Virus record (IMG/VR): IMGVR_UViG_3300020027_000004
Coordinates: 24,003-88,002 of that record
Reading direction: 5' to 3' (one strand)
Length of the DNA stretch: 64,000 nucleotides
From: a virus
Each line of letters begins with the position of its first letter. Position 1 is the stretch's first letter. Both the position numbers and the translations under genes were made by a program. Under the pieces are notes generated by a model. That model worked only from the letters and a program-made list of their open reading frames with translations. It made no database searches and was not told the DNA's origin. This document shows positions 47,323-55,724 of the stretch, one piece after another.

Positions 47323-48077
47323 GGCCGCTTTAGCGCGACCGATCGATCTGTCTTGGTACGGGCGCGAGAAACGTTCCCGCCAGCGTCAACTCGCTGGAGT
47401 TCCGTGAGCGCGTGGATCAGGTCAGGTAGGTCGGCCATCTGGAACTCGAGGACCACCGGCGATGGTCCTTTCGTCGCGATCGTGATGCGTCCAAGTGCAT
47501 CACGCTTGACGAGGATCGAGCCGACTTCGACGGTGACAACCTCCACGATGTGGATGTTAGCAGACGCGTGCCACCGCTGCGACGCGCAAGAGCGCACACC
47601 GTCTGTTCGCCTCACGCTCGCGAGCACATTCCCCGGACCCGCATCGTCGCGACGGCGCACATGTCGCGTCGAGCTCGATGGCGGCATCAAGATCGGCGAC
47701 GAGTTGGCGCTCGACATCGGCGCCGGCGTGCTCGTCGATTGATCAGCGGAGTCAACGGGCTCTCGAGGAACCACGCCTCTCGCCACCGGTCGCGCACCGG
47801 CGCGTCGGTACGCGTCCCAATCGTGGCCCGGCATTAGCTCGTCCACGAGCCAGGTCCATGCCGGATCGTCTACATCGATGACAATCACGACGAAAGCATC
47901 GGCACCCTTCTCGCGGCAGCGATCGGCCAGTCGTGTGACCGAACCATCCGCCTTCACGAGCTCGAAGAACGTGCGCCGCTCGATGTCGGTGATGCCAAGC
48001 GAATCGCGCGGGCAGTAGGCGATCGGCTCGCCCGATTCGTTGACGTAGACCTCACGTGCGTCCTTGGGAGGCTTCAT
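47319..48077 (-). CDS. Hypothetical protein, 252 aa, probably composite
   Basis: ATG 48077 overlaps the upstream stop. Residues ~1-115 (EVYVNESGEPIAYCPRDSLG, AFVVIVIDVDDPAWT) look like a genuine small protein. The middle (Ser/Pro/Arg-rich) is antisense to a better-looking plus-strand frame at 47554-47742. The last 75 residues could be a separate gene from GTG 47546 (VEVVTVEVGSILVKRDALG), which has TGCTAACAT 7 nt upstream. I list the single open frame but suspect two genes with an inserted or overlapping segment. Confidence 0.4.
   Translation of the reverse strand: MKPPKDAREVYVNESGEPIAYCPRDSLGITDIERRTFFELVKADGSVTRLADRCREKGADAFVVIVIDVDDPAWTWLVDELMPGHDWDAYRRAGARPVARGVVPREPVDSADQSTSTPAPMSSANSSPILMPPSSSTRHVRRRDDAGPGNVLASVRRTDGVRSCASQRWHASANIHIVEVVTVEVGSILVKRDALGRITIATKGPSPVVLEFQMADLPDLIHALTELQRVDAGGNVSRARTKTDRSVALKRP
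47554..47742 (+). CDS. Small CxxC protein antisense to hypothetical gene, 62 aa
   Basis: MLADACHRCDAQERTP at the start and GGIKIGDELALDIGAGVLVD at the end look like a zinc-knuckle followed by a small beta-barrel, with far better residue composition than the minus-strand frame opposite. Lies between divergent signals at 47.55 kb. No promoter is certain on this strand. Confidence 0.35.
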   Translation: MLADACHRCDAQERTPSVRLTLASTFPGPASSRRRTCRVELDGGIKIGDELALDIGAGVLVD

Positions 48078-48916
48078 GGTGGTGGTTCTCCTGTCTCGAT
48101 GGTCTCCTGCCACAGCGCATCGTCCCGAGCCTGCTCGTTGTCAGCGAGCGCCTCGAGCCGCTTGGAAGCCTCCGCGAGGCGAGATGTCGTGCGTCGACGA
48201 GCGGACACGGGCGGAGCCGTAACGATGTCCTCGAACGGTAGGTGCAGCACCGGGCTCAGTGGCGGGTTCGCGTTCCGGCCGCCGAACTCCTCCCACGCAC
48301 GCATCACGGCGCCCGAGCCGGGAAAGTGATCCACCAGGTAGTCACCCGCCGCAGCGCCGAGCTGGAGGAACACCCACTCGCAGAACGGCGCGGGCTTCAT
48401 CCCGACGAGCGCACCGGGGTGGCTGTGCTGGCGACCGCCCCAGATCAAAACGTCGTCGAGGGCCTCGTTACAGTTGCGCTTGACCGGCCGACCACCGTAG
48501 ATGATCACCGGCTCGTAGGCGTTGCGAGCTCGCCACGAGTCGCCGGCGCGTGACCCTTTCACCCAGATGGAAACGCGAACCTCGGACGGGCAGAGCAAGA
48601 GCACATCGCGCAGCGCAGCGGCCGAGGTGCAAAGCGCCCAACCGTCTGGGGTCTCGCCCATCATGCGGTCGATGAGCTGGCGGTGGTCGACCTCGCCCGC
48701 GAACGTCTCCTCGCCCGCGTAATACTTCCGCGCCAGCCCGGGATACGGCGGATCGCTGAACCCGAACCGGAGAGGCGTCGCACCGGCAGCGGCGCCGGCT
48801 GGCGCGATGCGGAAGCGGTGGCGCGCTTGGCGGCATGCCTTCGAGCACGTCTCCGCATCCTTCCGCGCGTGCGACGGGATGGGCTCGGCGCACCACGCGC
48901 AGCGGCGATCGCTCAC
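48074..48916 (-). CDS. DNA methyltransferase, beta-class N6A/N4C type, with zinc ribbon, 280 aa
   Basis: Residues 6-28 form a Cys4 zinc ribbon (CAWC...CSKAC). The catalytic FSDPPYPG (DPPY at 55-58) comes first and DHFPGSGAVMRAWEEF (AdoMet FxGxG loop) near residue 205, the order of beta-class amino-methyltransferases. ISIWVKG and WRARNAYEPVIIY lie between. It would methylate adenine-N6 or cytosine-N4 of phage DNA. GTG 48916 overlaps the upstream stop. Confidence 0.8.
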   Translation of the reverse strand: MSDRRCAWCAEPIPSHARKDAETCSKACRQARHRFRIAPAGAAAGATPLRFGFSDPPYPGLARKYYAGEETFAGEVDHRQLIDRMMGETPDGWALCTSAAALRDVLLLCPSEVRVSIWVKGSRAGDSWRARNAYEPVIIYGGRPVKRNCNEALDDVLIWGGRQHSHPGALVGMKPAPFCEWVFLQLGAAAGDYLVDHFPGSGAVMRAWEEFGGRNANPPLSPVLHLPFEDIVTAPPVSARRRTTSRLAEASKRLEALADNEQARDDALWQETIETGEPPP

Positions 48917-50112
48917 GAATGCTCGCCGAGTCCGAGCATGTCCCGCGCACGAGCAAGCGAACACGCTCGACAAACGTCAGTCCCTCGGGCTTGCGCGTGT
49001 TCGCCATCACCGTCAAACGACGCATCGCATCGGGCGCACCACGGAGGTTGCGGTGGACTCGAGCGGACGCCGTCGCGCCGAGCGCCGTCGCGCCGAGGAA
49101 TCTGGATATCGACGAACACGAAGCCAGCCGGCGCTGTGGCGTTCTCGATCCCGACGCAGTGCCCGATGATGGTTTCGCCATCAAGAGCAGGTCTCACCGT
49201 GCTCGAGTCGACGAGCGCCACTCCGCGCCAGTTACTCAACTCGTGCCAGTGCTGGACGCTAGCCAACATCCGAACCCGGCCTCCGGTCTGCGCGAGGAGA
49301 ACATCGCGCAGGATCTGATCGCTCGGCGTTCCGTCGCCATCTTGCGAATGCCATGTGTGAGTCGGCGACCCGAGCCTTGAGATGACGCCCTCCCACTCGG
49401 CACGCCGCGGAACGCCTTTTCCGCTGGTCTCATCGAACTCGATCTTGCGGATCGGATGCACCCACAGCCCCGGATCGCGCTCGCCATCGTGGAGAGGGAT
49501 GCATGCCTCCTCGCGCTCGGCCAAACACGCATCGCACTTGCGCACCATCGCGGCCTGAGGGAGCGTGACAGCAACACCGTTGCGCTTCTGAATCTCCTGC
49601 GAGCGCTCGGCGAATCGCACGCTCAGCAGTTCGGCGGTTTGAACCATCTCATCTTCCCACGTGCCCTCGTCGAGCCGGACATCGAGTGCGGCAGGGAAAA
49701 GGATCCGCAGTGTCCACGCGACCTCGCCGATTCCACTGGCGTCGCAGGGCTCGCTTTGCTTGCCGATTCGCATCTTGCCGATTCCGCGATAGAGGTGATC
49801 GGCAAGACGTGCAGCGACCATCCACCGAGGATCGGTGCGGCCGACCGCGTGCTCGAGTTGGCATGGGTCGAAGTTCTCGCGCACCGGACGATCGTCACTG
49901 GGCCCGCGTTGCCCCTCGAACTCCACGCGCACGTACACCGGGCCATTGCGCTGCGACCATTCCTGAACAACGCCCAGCGCGCCCGCTGCGATGCGCACGT
50001 GACCGGTGCCGTGCGTTTCGCGCGTGCGCACCTGGTCGCCGGGCTTGAACGCGTCGATGACGTGGCGATAGCCGCACCGACGACACGGTTCGGCTGAGAT
50101 TTCGCCGCTCAT
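48913..50112 (-). CDS. Hypothetical multi-part protein with zinc pairs and tail-like module, 399 aa
   Basis: ATG 50112 overlaps the previous stop. N-terminal CRRCGYRHVIDAFKPGDQVR suggests a Zn-knuckle plus KOW/SH3-like barrel; a middle CDAC pair lies around residue 195. Residues ~225-275 contain DETSGKGVPRRAEWEGVISR and SPTHTWHSQDG, the same module as in tail proteins at 36251 and 38251. The C-terminus has CARC...CRAC. Looks assembled from several sources; function unknown. Confidence 0.5.
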   Translation of the reverse strand: MSGEISAEPCRRCGYRHVIDAFKPGDQVRTRETHGTGHVRIAAGALGVVQEWSQRNGPVYVRVEFEGQRGPSDDRPVRENFDPCQLEHAVGRTDPRWMVAARLADHLYRGIGKMRIGKQSEPCDASGIGEVAWTLRILFPAALDVRLDEGTWEDEMVQTAELLSVRFAERSQEIQKRNGVAVTLPQAAMVRKCDACLAEREEACIPLHDGERDPGLWVHPIRKIEFDETSGKGVPRRAEWEGVISRLGSPTHTWHSQDGDGTPSDQILRDVLLAQTGGRVRMLASVQHWHELSNWRGVALVDSSTVRPALDGETIIGHCVGIENATAPAGFVFVDIQIPRRDGARRDGVRSSPPQPPWCARCDASFDGDGEHAQARGTDVCRACSLARARDMLGLGEHS

Positions 50113-50444
50113 GGTTCGCGGTCCTGGATCTGGTAGCGCTTGCCGATGTCGCGCAGACGTTGCCATGCTGGACCGTCGGTTTTTGGATCAGGGATGGTAG
50201 CGAGCGCGCACGCTTCCCACAGGTCAGAACGGAGGAACTGGATCTCTTGCGCGAGGCCGAAGATGATGAGGTGGAGATCGCGGTAGGAGTCGATTCGGTC
50301 CACGCGATCGAGCGGCACCATCAACCGGCGGAGGAACGGGTCCAGTGGGAACTCCTCATCGTTGCGCACGGCCTCGATGATCTGCTCTGCGAGCTCGCGG
50401 CGGGTGCGACGGTCCGCATCGTTCGGCAGCGTCTCGCTACCCAT
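50109..50444 (-). CDS. Hypothetical protein, 111 aa
   Basis: Helical and charged (RRELAEQIIEAVRNDEEFPL, LHLIIFGLAQEIQFLRSDLW). Start overlaps the stop of the upstream zinc gene by 8 nt; stop overlaps the next ATG. Not recognised. Confidence 0.55.
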   Translation of the reverse strand: MGSETLPNDADRRTRRELAEQIIEAVRNDEEFPLDPFLRRLMVPLDRVDRIDSYRDLHLIIFGLAQEIQFLRSDLWEACALATIPDPKTDGPAWQRLRDIGKRYQIQDREP

Positions 50445-50727
50445 GGCGGAGCCTCGGAGGAACCTTGGATCGGTTGTAGACCTCGCGTGCGATCACGAAC
50501 GAGTGAAAGTGCTTTCCGCGCAGCCACTCGACGATCGCGCGATACCCCGGGTTCCCGTTCGCCTCGAACGCGTCGATCGCGGTCCACCACGCCTCGAGTG
50601 ACTCGGTTTCGAGGAGCACTCCCTTGCAGTGCGGGCAGCACGGAATTCCGTTCGGGAACGCAGCGGCCTCGGAGATCGAGCCCCACCAGGCGCACGAGAA
50701 GCCGGAGACAATTCGGGTGTCAGCCAT
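50437..50727 (-). CDS. Conserved phage-type Cys/Trp protein, 96 aa
   Basis: SGFSCAWWGSI, PCCPHCKGVLLE and a C-terminal GYRAIVEWLRG make a pattern seen in several high-GC phages: two or three Cys that may hold zinc next to a WW pair. Function unknown. Overlaps both neighbours. Confidence 0.55.
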   Translation of the reverse strand: MADTRIVSGFSCAWWGSISEAAAFPNGIPCCPHCKGVLLETESLEAWWTAIDAFEANGNPGYRAIVEWLRGKHFHSFVIAREVYNRSKVPPRLRHG

Positions 50728-50926
50728 GCGTAATCTCCGCGGTTGCGTCCGCTAGCTGATCGAGGAGGTGACCGTTGATGCCGTCTTGCTCGCGCCACTC
50801 GTGGCCGATCTGGTAGGCAACCACGATGATGCGAGTGATGCGGTTGAGCGCATCGTCGTCGCCCATACGGACCTTGACCATGAGGTCTAGCATCGCTGCG
50901 GATCGCTGTTCTGGTGTCGTCGGCAT
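50720..50926 (-). CDS. Small helical protein, 68 aa
   Basis: MPTTPEQRSAAMLDLMVKVR, then LNRITRIIVVAYQIGHEWRE. ATG 50926 overlaps the upstream stop. In-frame codons further upstream are antisense-like. No family. Confidence 0.45.
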   Translation of the reverse strand: MPTTPEQRSAAMLDLMVKVRMGDDDALNRITRIIVVAYQIGHEWREQDGINGHLLDQLADATAEITHG

Positions 50927-51225
50927 CAAATCTCCTCGGGGTCGAACTTGAACTGCAGCGGCGCTAGCGCTTGTGGCTTGAAGAGCGATGAGCATCCGCG
51001 TGCTCCAGGAATGCATCGGCATCCCGGTATGCGGTAGAGCTTCGCGCCTCCAGCCTCCGCGGCCTTCATCCGCACGAACGCTTGCACGGCGTTGAGATTG
51101 AAGCCTCGCAATCCTTCATCGGTGGTGGCATCGAGCTCGACGGTCCACAGCACCTCGGTTTTGCCATCATGCTCCACCGCGATGATTCGATCTCCGAGTC
51201 GGAGATCCTTCGCTTCGCACGGCAT
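50926..51225 (-). CDS. Hypothetical protein with small barrel and Cys cluster, 99 aa
   Basis: The N-terminus (DLRLGDRIIAVEHDGKTEVL) looks like a small beta-barrel; the C-terminus has a CRCIPGARGC cluster. Four nucleotides from the upstream gene's stop. Unrecognised. Confidence 0.5.
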   Translation of the reverse strand: MPCEAKDLRLGDRIIAVEHDGKTEVLWTVELDATTDEGLRGFNLNAVQAFVRMKAAEAGGAKLYRIPGCRCIPGARGCSSLFKPQALAPLQFKFDPEEI

Positions 51226-51229
51226 CTCG

Positions 51230-51607
51230 CTACTCCTCGATCAAGCGATACGCGGTCGCACGTGCAACGCCGCTGAGGCATCGTGCATCCCTCGCGAAGT
51301 AGCACGCATCGGCGCGCTCGTCCCGCCGGCCACCGCCGCACAAGTCGAGATTGCTCTGCTCGAGCTCGGCGAGAACGCGGCTCGCGATCGCCTCGTTCCA
51401 GCCGCGGCGCGCGAGCTCGGTGCTGTAGCTGTTGATGCGCGCTTCGTAGAGCCCGCACCAGGTGCGCCGGCGCTTGTCGAGTTGGGCCTTGCCGTGCCGC
51501 GCATTGCGCTCGTCGTCGCAGTGCTGGAGACCGACGATGATCCCAACGGAGCCAGCGACAACCACCAGCATCACGAGAATGTCGAGGGGCCAGGGGAGGC
51601 GGTTCAT
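51230..51607 (-). CDS. Membrane-anchored protein, 125 aa
   Basis: One N-terminal membrane helix (WPLDILVMLVVVAGSVGIIVG, residues ~6-26) with a charged, Cys-containing outer or inner domain of ~95 residues. ATG 51607 overlaps the upstream stop. Function unknown. Confidence 0.55.
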   Translation of the reverse strand: MNRLPWPLDILVMLVVVAGSVGIIVGLQHCDDERNARHGKAQLDKRRRTWCGLYEARINSYSTELARRGWNEAIASRVLAELEQSNLDLCGGGRRDERADACYFARDARCLSGVARATAYRLIEE

Positions 51608-52758
51608 CGGGTTATCTCCAGCTTCTCGGGCGAACCGGGGTTCGGCAACACCGAACCGTCCGGATGGAAATACTTGTTCACGAACATCGGCTTCATCGGA
51701 GGACCGTTGCGCTCCTTGTGGTAGGCGATCGCGACGTCGCGGAACTCGTCGGAGATCCACGTCACGTGTAGAAGTTCGGGGGCCGCACCGCGATCGCTCA
51801 TCCGATACTCGAACATCCCGTGTCGGCGGAGACCGTTGAGGCCGATGCATTCCTGGAGCACGCGGATGCTCTTACCGGGGAGAACACCGCGGGGCGCGTC
51901 GCGGCCGTTTCCGCTCGCGCGCGGCGACACTGGAATGCGCTCGTCGATGCTCTTGCGACCATCGAGATCGCCGTGACCCATGTGGTGGAGCCGCGTGGCC
52001 TTCAGTCGCTTGAGCTTGTCGGCCATCACGGCTTTGTAGTCGTCAACGTGATGGCCCTTGTTCACATCGTAGCCGCGCCACATCTGGAGCATCTGTGCGT
52101 CGGTCGTGGTGACGTTGGGGAGGTTCTCGCGGATGTCCTGGAAGCTCGATTCAACCTGGCGACGCAACACGGAGATGATGTCGATCTTCTGCGCCTTGTC
52201 GCTCTTCACATCGGCGTTCGCCTCACCCTTGACCGTGGCGCTCGTGCGTTGCTTGCCGAAGCTGAGGATCTGCTTCTGCGCCTCTGCGAGAGCGGCATCG
52301 GGCGTGGAACGCACCACCTGGAGGATCGAAGGCGTGGCGCGGATCCCAGCATCGAGAAGCGCGTTCTCGTCCACGGCCTTCATCCATGCCACTGCGGCCT
52401 TGAGTGCGTTCCCTCCGACGAACGCGATGACGTCGATCACCACCACCGCCATCACCGAGAGGTCTTGCTCCTTGCGGAGCAACTCGTCGGTTCGCAGCTC
52501 CGACAGCGCCGCAGTGCAGTTCTTCGAGGCTTCCGCGAGGCGGCCGATCCACAGCGCGAATAGGTTGGAGCGTTGCTGTGGCGAGAGAAAGAACCCGGGG
52601 CCGGTGGGGTTGGTGCCGTAGTCGATCGCGCCGGCGCCATGCGACGCTTGCGGTTGTGTCGCCTTGCCTGGTGCCGGCGCGGCCGGAGCTGGCGCTGGCG
52701 CCGGGCCTTTGCCGGGCGCTTGCTTCGCGCTGGCGGGCATGAACGGCCACCCCGGCAC
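51604..52758 (-). CDS. Large hypothetical protein with Pro/Ala-rich N-terminus, 384 aa
   Basis: GTG 52758 is 3 nt after the upstream stop; ATG 52740 is an alternative. Residues ~5-45 are low-complexity (APGKGPAPAPAPAAPAPGK). The core is helical (FFLSPQQRSNLFALWIGRLA, VMAVVVIDVIAFVGGNALKA) and the C-terminal part beta-rich with AYHKERNGPPMKPMFVN and FHPDG. The shape suggests a secreted or virion-associated effector, but no domain was recognised. Confidence 0.5.
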   Translation of the reverse strand: MPGWPFMPASAKQAPGKGPAPAPAPAAPAPGKATQPQASHGAGAIDYGTNPTGPGFFLSPQQRSNLFALWIGRLAEASKNCTAALSELRTDELLRKEQDLSVMAVVVIDVIAFVGGNALKAAVAWMKAVDENALLDAGIRATPSILQVVRSTPDAALAEAQKQILSFGKQRTSATVKGEANADVKSDKAQKIDIISVLRRQVESSFQDIRENLPNVTTTDAQMLQMWRGYDVNKGHHVDDYKAVMADKLKRLKATRLHHMGHGDLDGRKSIDERIPVSPRASGNGRDAPRGVLPGKSIRVLQECIGLNGLRRHGMFEYRMSDRGAAPELLHVTWISDEFRDVAIAYHKERNGPPMKPMFVNKYFHPDGSVLPNPGSPEKLEITR

Positions 52759-52760
52759 GG

Positions 52761-53156
52761 CTAGATCCTCTCCCCGACGCCGAGCCACTTCTCACCGCAG
52801 CGGTGCGGCTTGTCCTCGATGATGCCGAAGTAGACCACCGGCTCAGGCTTGGAAGGATCCACCGAGACAACGACGCGATACGCGTCACCGAGGCCACGCC
52901 AGAACCCGATCCACCGCTTGCCATCGCGAACCACCTCTCGAGCGTCGTACGTCTCGCCATCGAACAGCATCCACATCCGGCCACCGCGGAGCGTGATCTC
53001 GGGATGCGTGCCGAGGAACCGCCACACACGCGCACGGAGTGCTTCGTTGCTGCACGCTGGCGATGGAACGAACTCGCCCTTTGATGGCAGGAGCCGGATG
53101 GTGTCCGCGTGCGCCGATGTCGCAAGCGCGATCAACAAGATGATGGTTGCCTTCAT
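52761..53156 (-). CDS. Secreted protein, 131 aa
   Basis: MKATIILLIALATSAHADTI is a classical signal peptide (cleavage after AHA). The mature part contains Trp-rich strands (RRVWRFLGTHPE-like, GKRWIGFWRGLGDAY) and two Cys. A ribosome-like AGGCGA precedes the ATG. Probably periplasmic; role unknown. Confidence 0.6.
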   Translation of the reverse strand: MKATIILLIALATSAHADTIRLLPSKGEFVPSPACSNEALRARVWRFLGTHPEITLRGGRMWMLFDGETYDAREVVRDGKRWIGFWRGLGDAYRVVVSVDPSKPEPVVYFGIIEDKPHRCGEKWLGVGERI

Positions 53157-53169
53157 GGTGTTCGCCTTT

Positions 53170-54192
53170 CTAGATGTGGCAGTCGAGCATCACGACGTGA
53201 TCACGCTGGTCTCCGCTGCGAAGCCACTCGATGAACTCGCGATCGTAACGATCACGGTCATCAAGCGAGGCGCCGTGCATCGCCCACCAGCCCATCTCGG
53301 CAGGCTCCGTCCACACGGTGTTCCCCCACCCATCGCCGCGTTCGACACGCGCCCACGCGCGGAGCGGGTGACAACGCGAGGCGAAGCGCGTGTGGAAATC
53401 CTCCTCTGTGATGCGGTCATCCCAGAGGTCCAATACCTCGAGCGCATCCTGGCGTTTCTGTTTCTCGACGCGATAGCGCGTGCGTTGCTCTTCGGTGAGC
53501 GCATCGGCCTTGACGCATTGGAGGACTCCGAAGTCATTGGCGGCATTACGTGCATCGAACTCCCAGAACGCGTCCGCCTTGTCGCCGGAACCACCAGTGC
53601 GAATCCGCGAGATCTGCCCCCACGCTTTGCCAAGCCGTTCCTTGGTCAGAACGGCGACACGATCGCCGTCGAGCTCGTCGATGCGAGCACAATCGGTATC
53701 ACCAACGCGAGCAGGAATTCGCTTGTCGAGGGGCCTCCAGTAGTCCCACTTCTTATTTGGGTTCTCCCAACGCCCGAACCGGTTCTTGATAGGGTCCCGA
53801 CCCTTGTGGCCTTCGTAGTCGGCTGCGTAGTCCTCGAGGGTTGCGTAGAGCGTGCGGAACGGGATTTCGATGCGTCGCAGGTTATCGGGTGCGTGATGCG
53901 TTCCCGTTCCCACACCGAAGGAACCCGGCACGCGAAACATCTCGTCCCAAGGACGCACGAGCCGCGCGTCCTTGCGCTCGCCGACCTTGACGCGAACCCA
54001 CTCCTCGGCATCGTTCTCGTAGTTCTGTCGGAGCTCGTCCTCCGCGTCATCGAACTCCATGAACTCCACCGGGCATTCGCCGGTGCACGCGTGCTCTTGG
54101 TAGGGCTCCATGATGGAGTTCAGCTCGACGGATAGGGCGGAGGCGGTATCGAACCGCGATGGGATGCGAACGAGAACAGAGAAGTGCGTCAT
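53170..54192 (-). CDS. Conserved phage protein (MTHFSVLV family), 340 aa
   Basis: MTHFSVLVRIPSRFD, the acidic HACTGECPVEFMEFDD and a long Trp/Asp-rich remainder (WWAMHGASLDDRDRYDREF) identify a large family of uncharacterised phage proteins that usually start MTHFTVLVI. AAGGATCATCAG supplies the ribosome site for ATG 54192. Function unknown. Confidence 0.7.
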   Translation of the reverse strand: MTHFSVLVRIPSRFDTASALSVELNSIMEPYQEHACTGECPVEFMEFDDAEDELRQNYENDAEEWVRVKVGERKDARLVRPWDEMFRVPGSFGVGTGTHHAPDNLRRIEIPFRTLYATLEDYAADYEGHKGRDPIKNRFGRWENPNKKWDYWRPLDKRIPARVGDTDCARIDELDGDRVAVLTKERLGKAWGQISRIRTGGSGDKADAFWEFDARNAANDFGVLQCVKADALTEEQRTRYRVEKQKRQDALEVLDLWDDRITEEDFHTRFASRCHPLRAWARVERGDGWGNTVWTEPAEMGWWAMHGASLDDRDRYDREFIEWLRSGDQRDHVVMLDCHI

Positions 54193-54211
54193 CTGATGAT
54201 CCTTGCGTTGG

Positions 54212-55129
54212 TTACGAGTCGAATCCGAAGACGATGCGTGTGAGCGCGGCGGCATCCAGTGCCTCGCTTCTGAGCCGCGCGACATCAGGACGCGTGGTCG
54301 GTTTCGCGATCCAGCCAAGGCCATCCGGGCGAGCTCCGTGCTCCGCCTCAAGCGCGTCAAGCGCTACGGTCTTCGCGGTGGCGTAGTCGTGGCCGAGGAT
54401 CGGCTCGACGAACTCGTGGAGCCAGCCAAGGAAATCCGGACAAGCATCAGCGGCCGACTCGAACCACTCGACTCGAACGATCGGTGTCTCGGTCATCGCG
54501 TAGCCGTTGGATGGCTTGCCTCGACGGACGAGTTCGTGTGCTTGCTCGATGGTGAGCATCGTACCGTTCCGTCCCTGGCAGTATGCGTTGGGCGGTTTCT
54601 TGCCGCCGCATCGCTCCATCCACTCGACATACGAATCGTTCAGATAGGTGTCCCCGTCGGGGAACACCGGGATGATGCCGGTGAGTCGGCCGCCTTGTGT
54701 CCAATCGAACGTGAGGATCTCAGCGATGGTGAACCACGATTCCGAGTGGTCCCAGCTCGCGCACTTCTGAACCGTCGGCGAGAGATCCGGTGGCTCGCCT
54801 CGGGGCTCGGCGATGCGCGGCATCGATGACTTCCGCACCGCCAACGCGCGACTACTCGCGCTGGCCGGAGGCCCCGCGGGAAAGCGATGGCTGGGTTGAT
54901 CCGTCCTGGGGCCCGGGCCGCTCGATGCGCGGCTACGATGGCGGATTTCAGAAGTGCTACGACTGCGATGGCAAGGGAGAGGGCTGCGATCAATGCATGG
55001 AAACCGGCCGTAACCTTCGCTGGTACGGGAACCGGAACTACGAACTCTTCGGCGTCCTGGCTGGCGTTCGAGGCAATGCCAGGCGTTGTCGCGCTTCTGC
55101 TCGATGTAAAGATGCACATCCGTCCCCAT
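54212..55129 (-). pseudogene. MGxDVH-family phage gene with an inverted internal segment
   Basis: The N-terminus (MGTDVHLYIEQKRDNAWHC) and C-terminal two thirds (PRIAEPRGEPPDLSP, WDHSESWFTIAEILTFDWTQ) are on the minus strand. Members of this family normally carry a CxxC...CxxC segment and RNYxLFGxLAxVR between them. In this window that segment is missing from the minus strand and is instead encoded on the plus strand at ~54824-55075. The continuous minus frame there is Arg/Ser-rich and meaningless. The gene thus looks switched off by inversion. Confidence 0.6.
54819..55080 (+). other. Inverted gene segment (apparent DNA inversion, about 250 bp)
   Basis: Plus-strand reading gives GYDGGFQKCYDCDGKGEGCD, QCMETG and then RWYGNRNYELFGVLAGVRGN, the missing middle of the flanking minus-strand gene. 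GGCAT (54819-54823) and its inverse ATGCC (55076-55080) sit at the ends; a looser match GCGCGnCAnCG also flanks the segment. Restoring the orientation at these points leaves a one-nt frame offset at each joint, so the exact breakpoints are uncertain. Confidence 0.6.
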
Positions 55130-55131
55130 AA

Positions 55132-55401
55132 CTACGCGGTCCGTTTCTGTCGCTGGAGTACTCGCGACGGGTTGATCGTTGCTGCGAGTTCGCGGATGGC
55201 GCGGAGCTTGTGCGCCGCGCGAGCGTCCTCGGTGCGCACCACGATGAGATCGCCGAACGCGATGCGCTCACGCGAGCGGTGAGGTTCGCGGTGCTGACCC
55301 GAGCTCGTGGTGCATGGGGCGCAGAACGCGGCCTCGCATTCTGGGCACTCGGGGAGCTTGCGCACGCGCGCGTTGAGAAGATGGTTGGGTGTGTGGCTCA
55401 T
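55132..55401 (-). CDS. Small zinc-binding protein, 89 aa
   Basis: LPECPECEAAFCAPCTTSSG carries four Cys in the first third, a likely zinc-binding knuckle. The C-terminal half is a basic helix (RAAHKLRAIRELAATIN). Overlaps the upstream gene; stops 2 nt before the MGxDVH start. Confidence 0.5.
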   Translation of the reverse strand: MSHTPNHLLNARVRKLPECPECEAAFCAPCTTSSGQHREPHRSRERIAFGDLIVVRTEDARAAHKLRAIRELAATINPSRVLQRQKRTA

Positions 55402-55724
55402 CCGTCACCGCCGATCGCTACCGCTTCCTTGGGGTAGCCGTTCGAGCGCGCCCATAGCTCGAGCGCCAGGCGCACCAGCTTGCTCTTGGCGATGCCCTCG
55501 CTCTCGAGAATGCGGTCCACCGCATCGCGCGCTGCGACCGGCATCGAGGTGGAGAACACCGTCTGAGGCTCGCCGGCGGAGTGGACGTCCTCGCCGCCCT
55601 TGCGTCGCTCCTCGAGGACCGCGATCCGTCGAGCCAGATACTTCGGATCGTACGAGAGGGGGACGCGGCCCGTCAGCCTTTGGAGCTGGGCTCGGAGCGA
55701 ATCGACGTCTGGTTTCTTGCTCAT
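55398..55724 (-). CDS. Putative ribbon-helix-helix DNA-binding protein, 108 aa
   Basis: The C-terminal half reads as a beta strand (QTVFSTSMPVAARDAVDRIL) and two helices (SEGIAKSKLVRLALELWARS), the ribbon-helix-helix layout. The N-terminus is a coiled coil (LAQLQRLTG-like, KYLARRIAVLEERRKGGE). A small regulator is likely. Overlaps neighbours by 4 nt. Confidence 0.55.
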   Translation of the reverse strand: MSKKPDVDSLRAQLQRLTGRVPLSYDPKYLARRIAVLEERRKGGEDVHSAGEPQTVFSTSMPVAARDAVDRILESEGIAKSKLVRLALELWARSNGYPKEAVAIGGDG

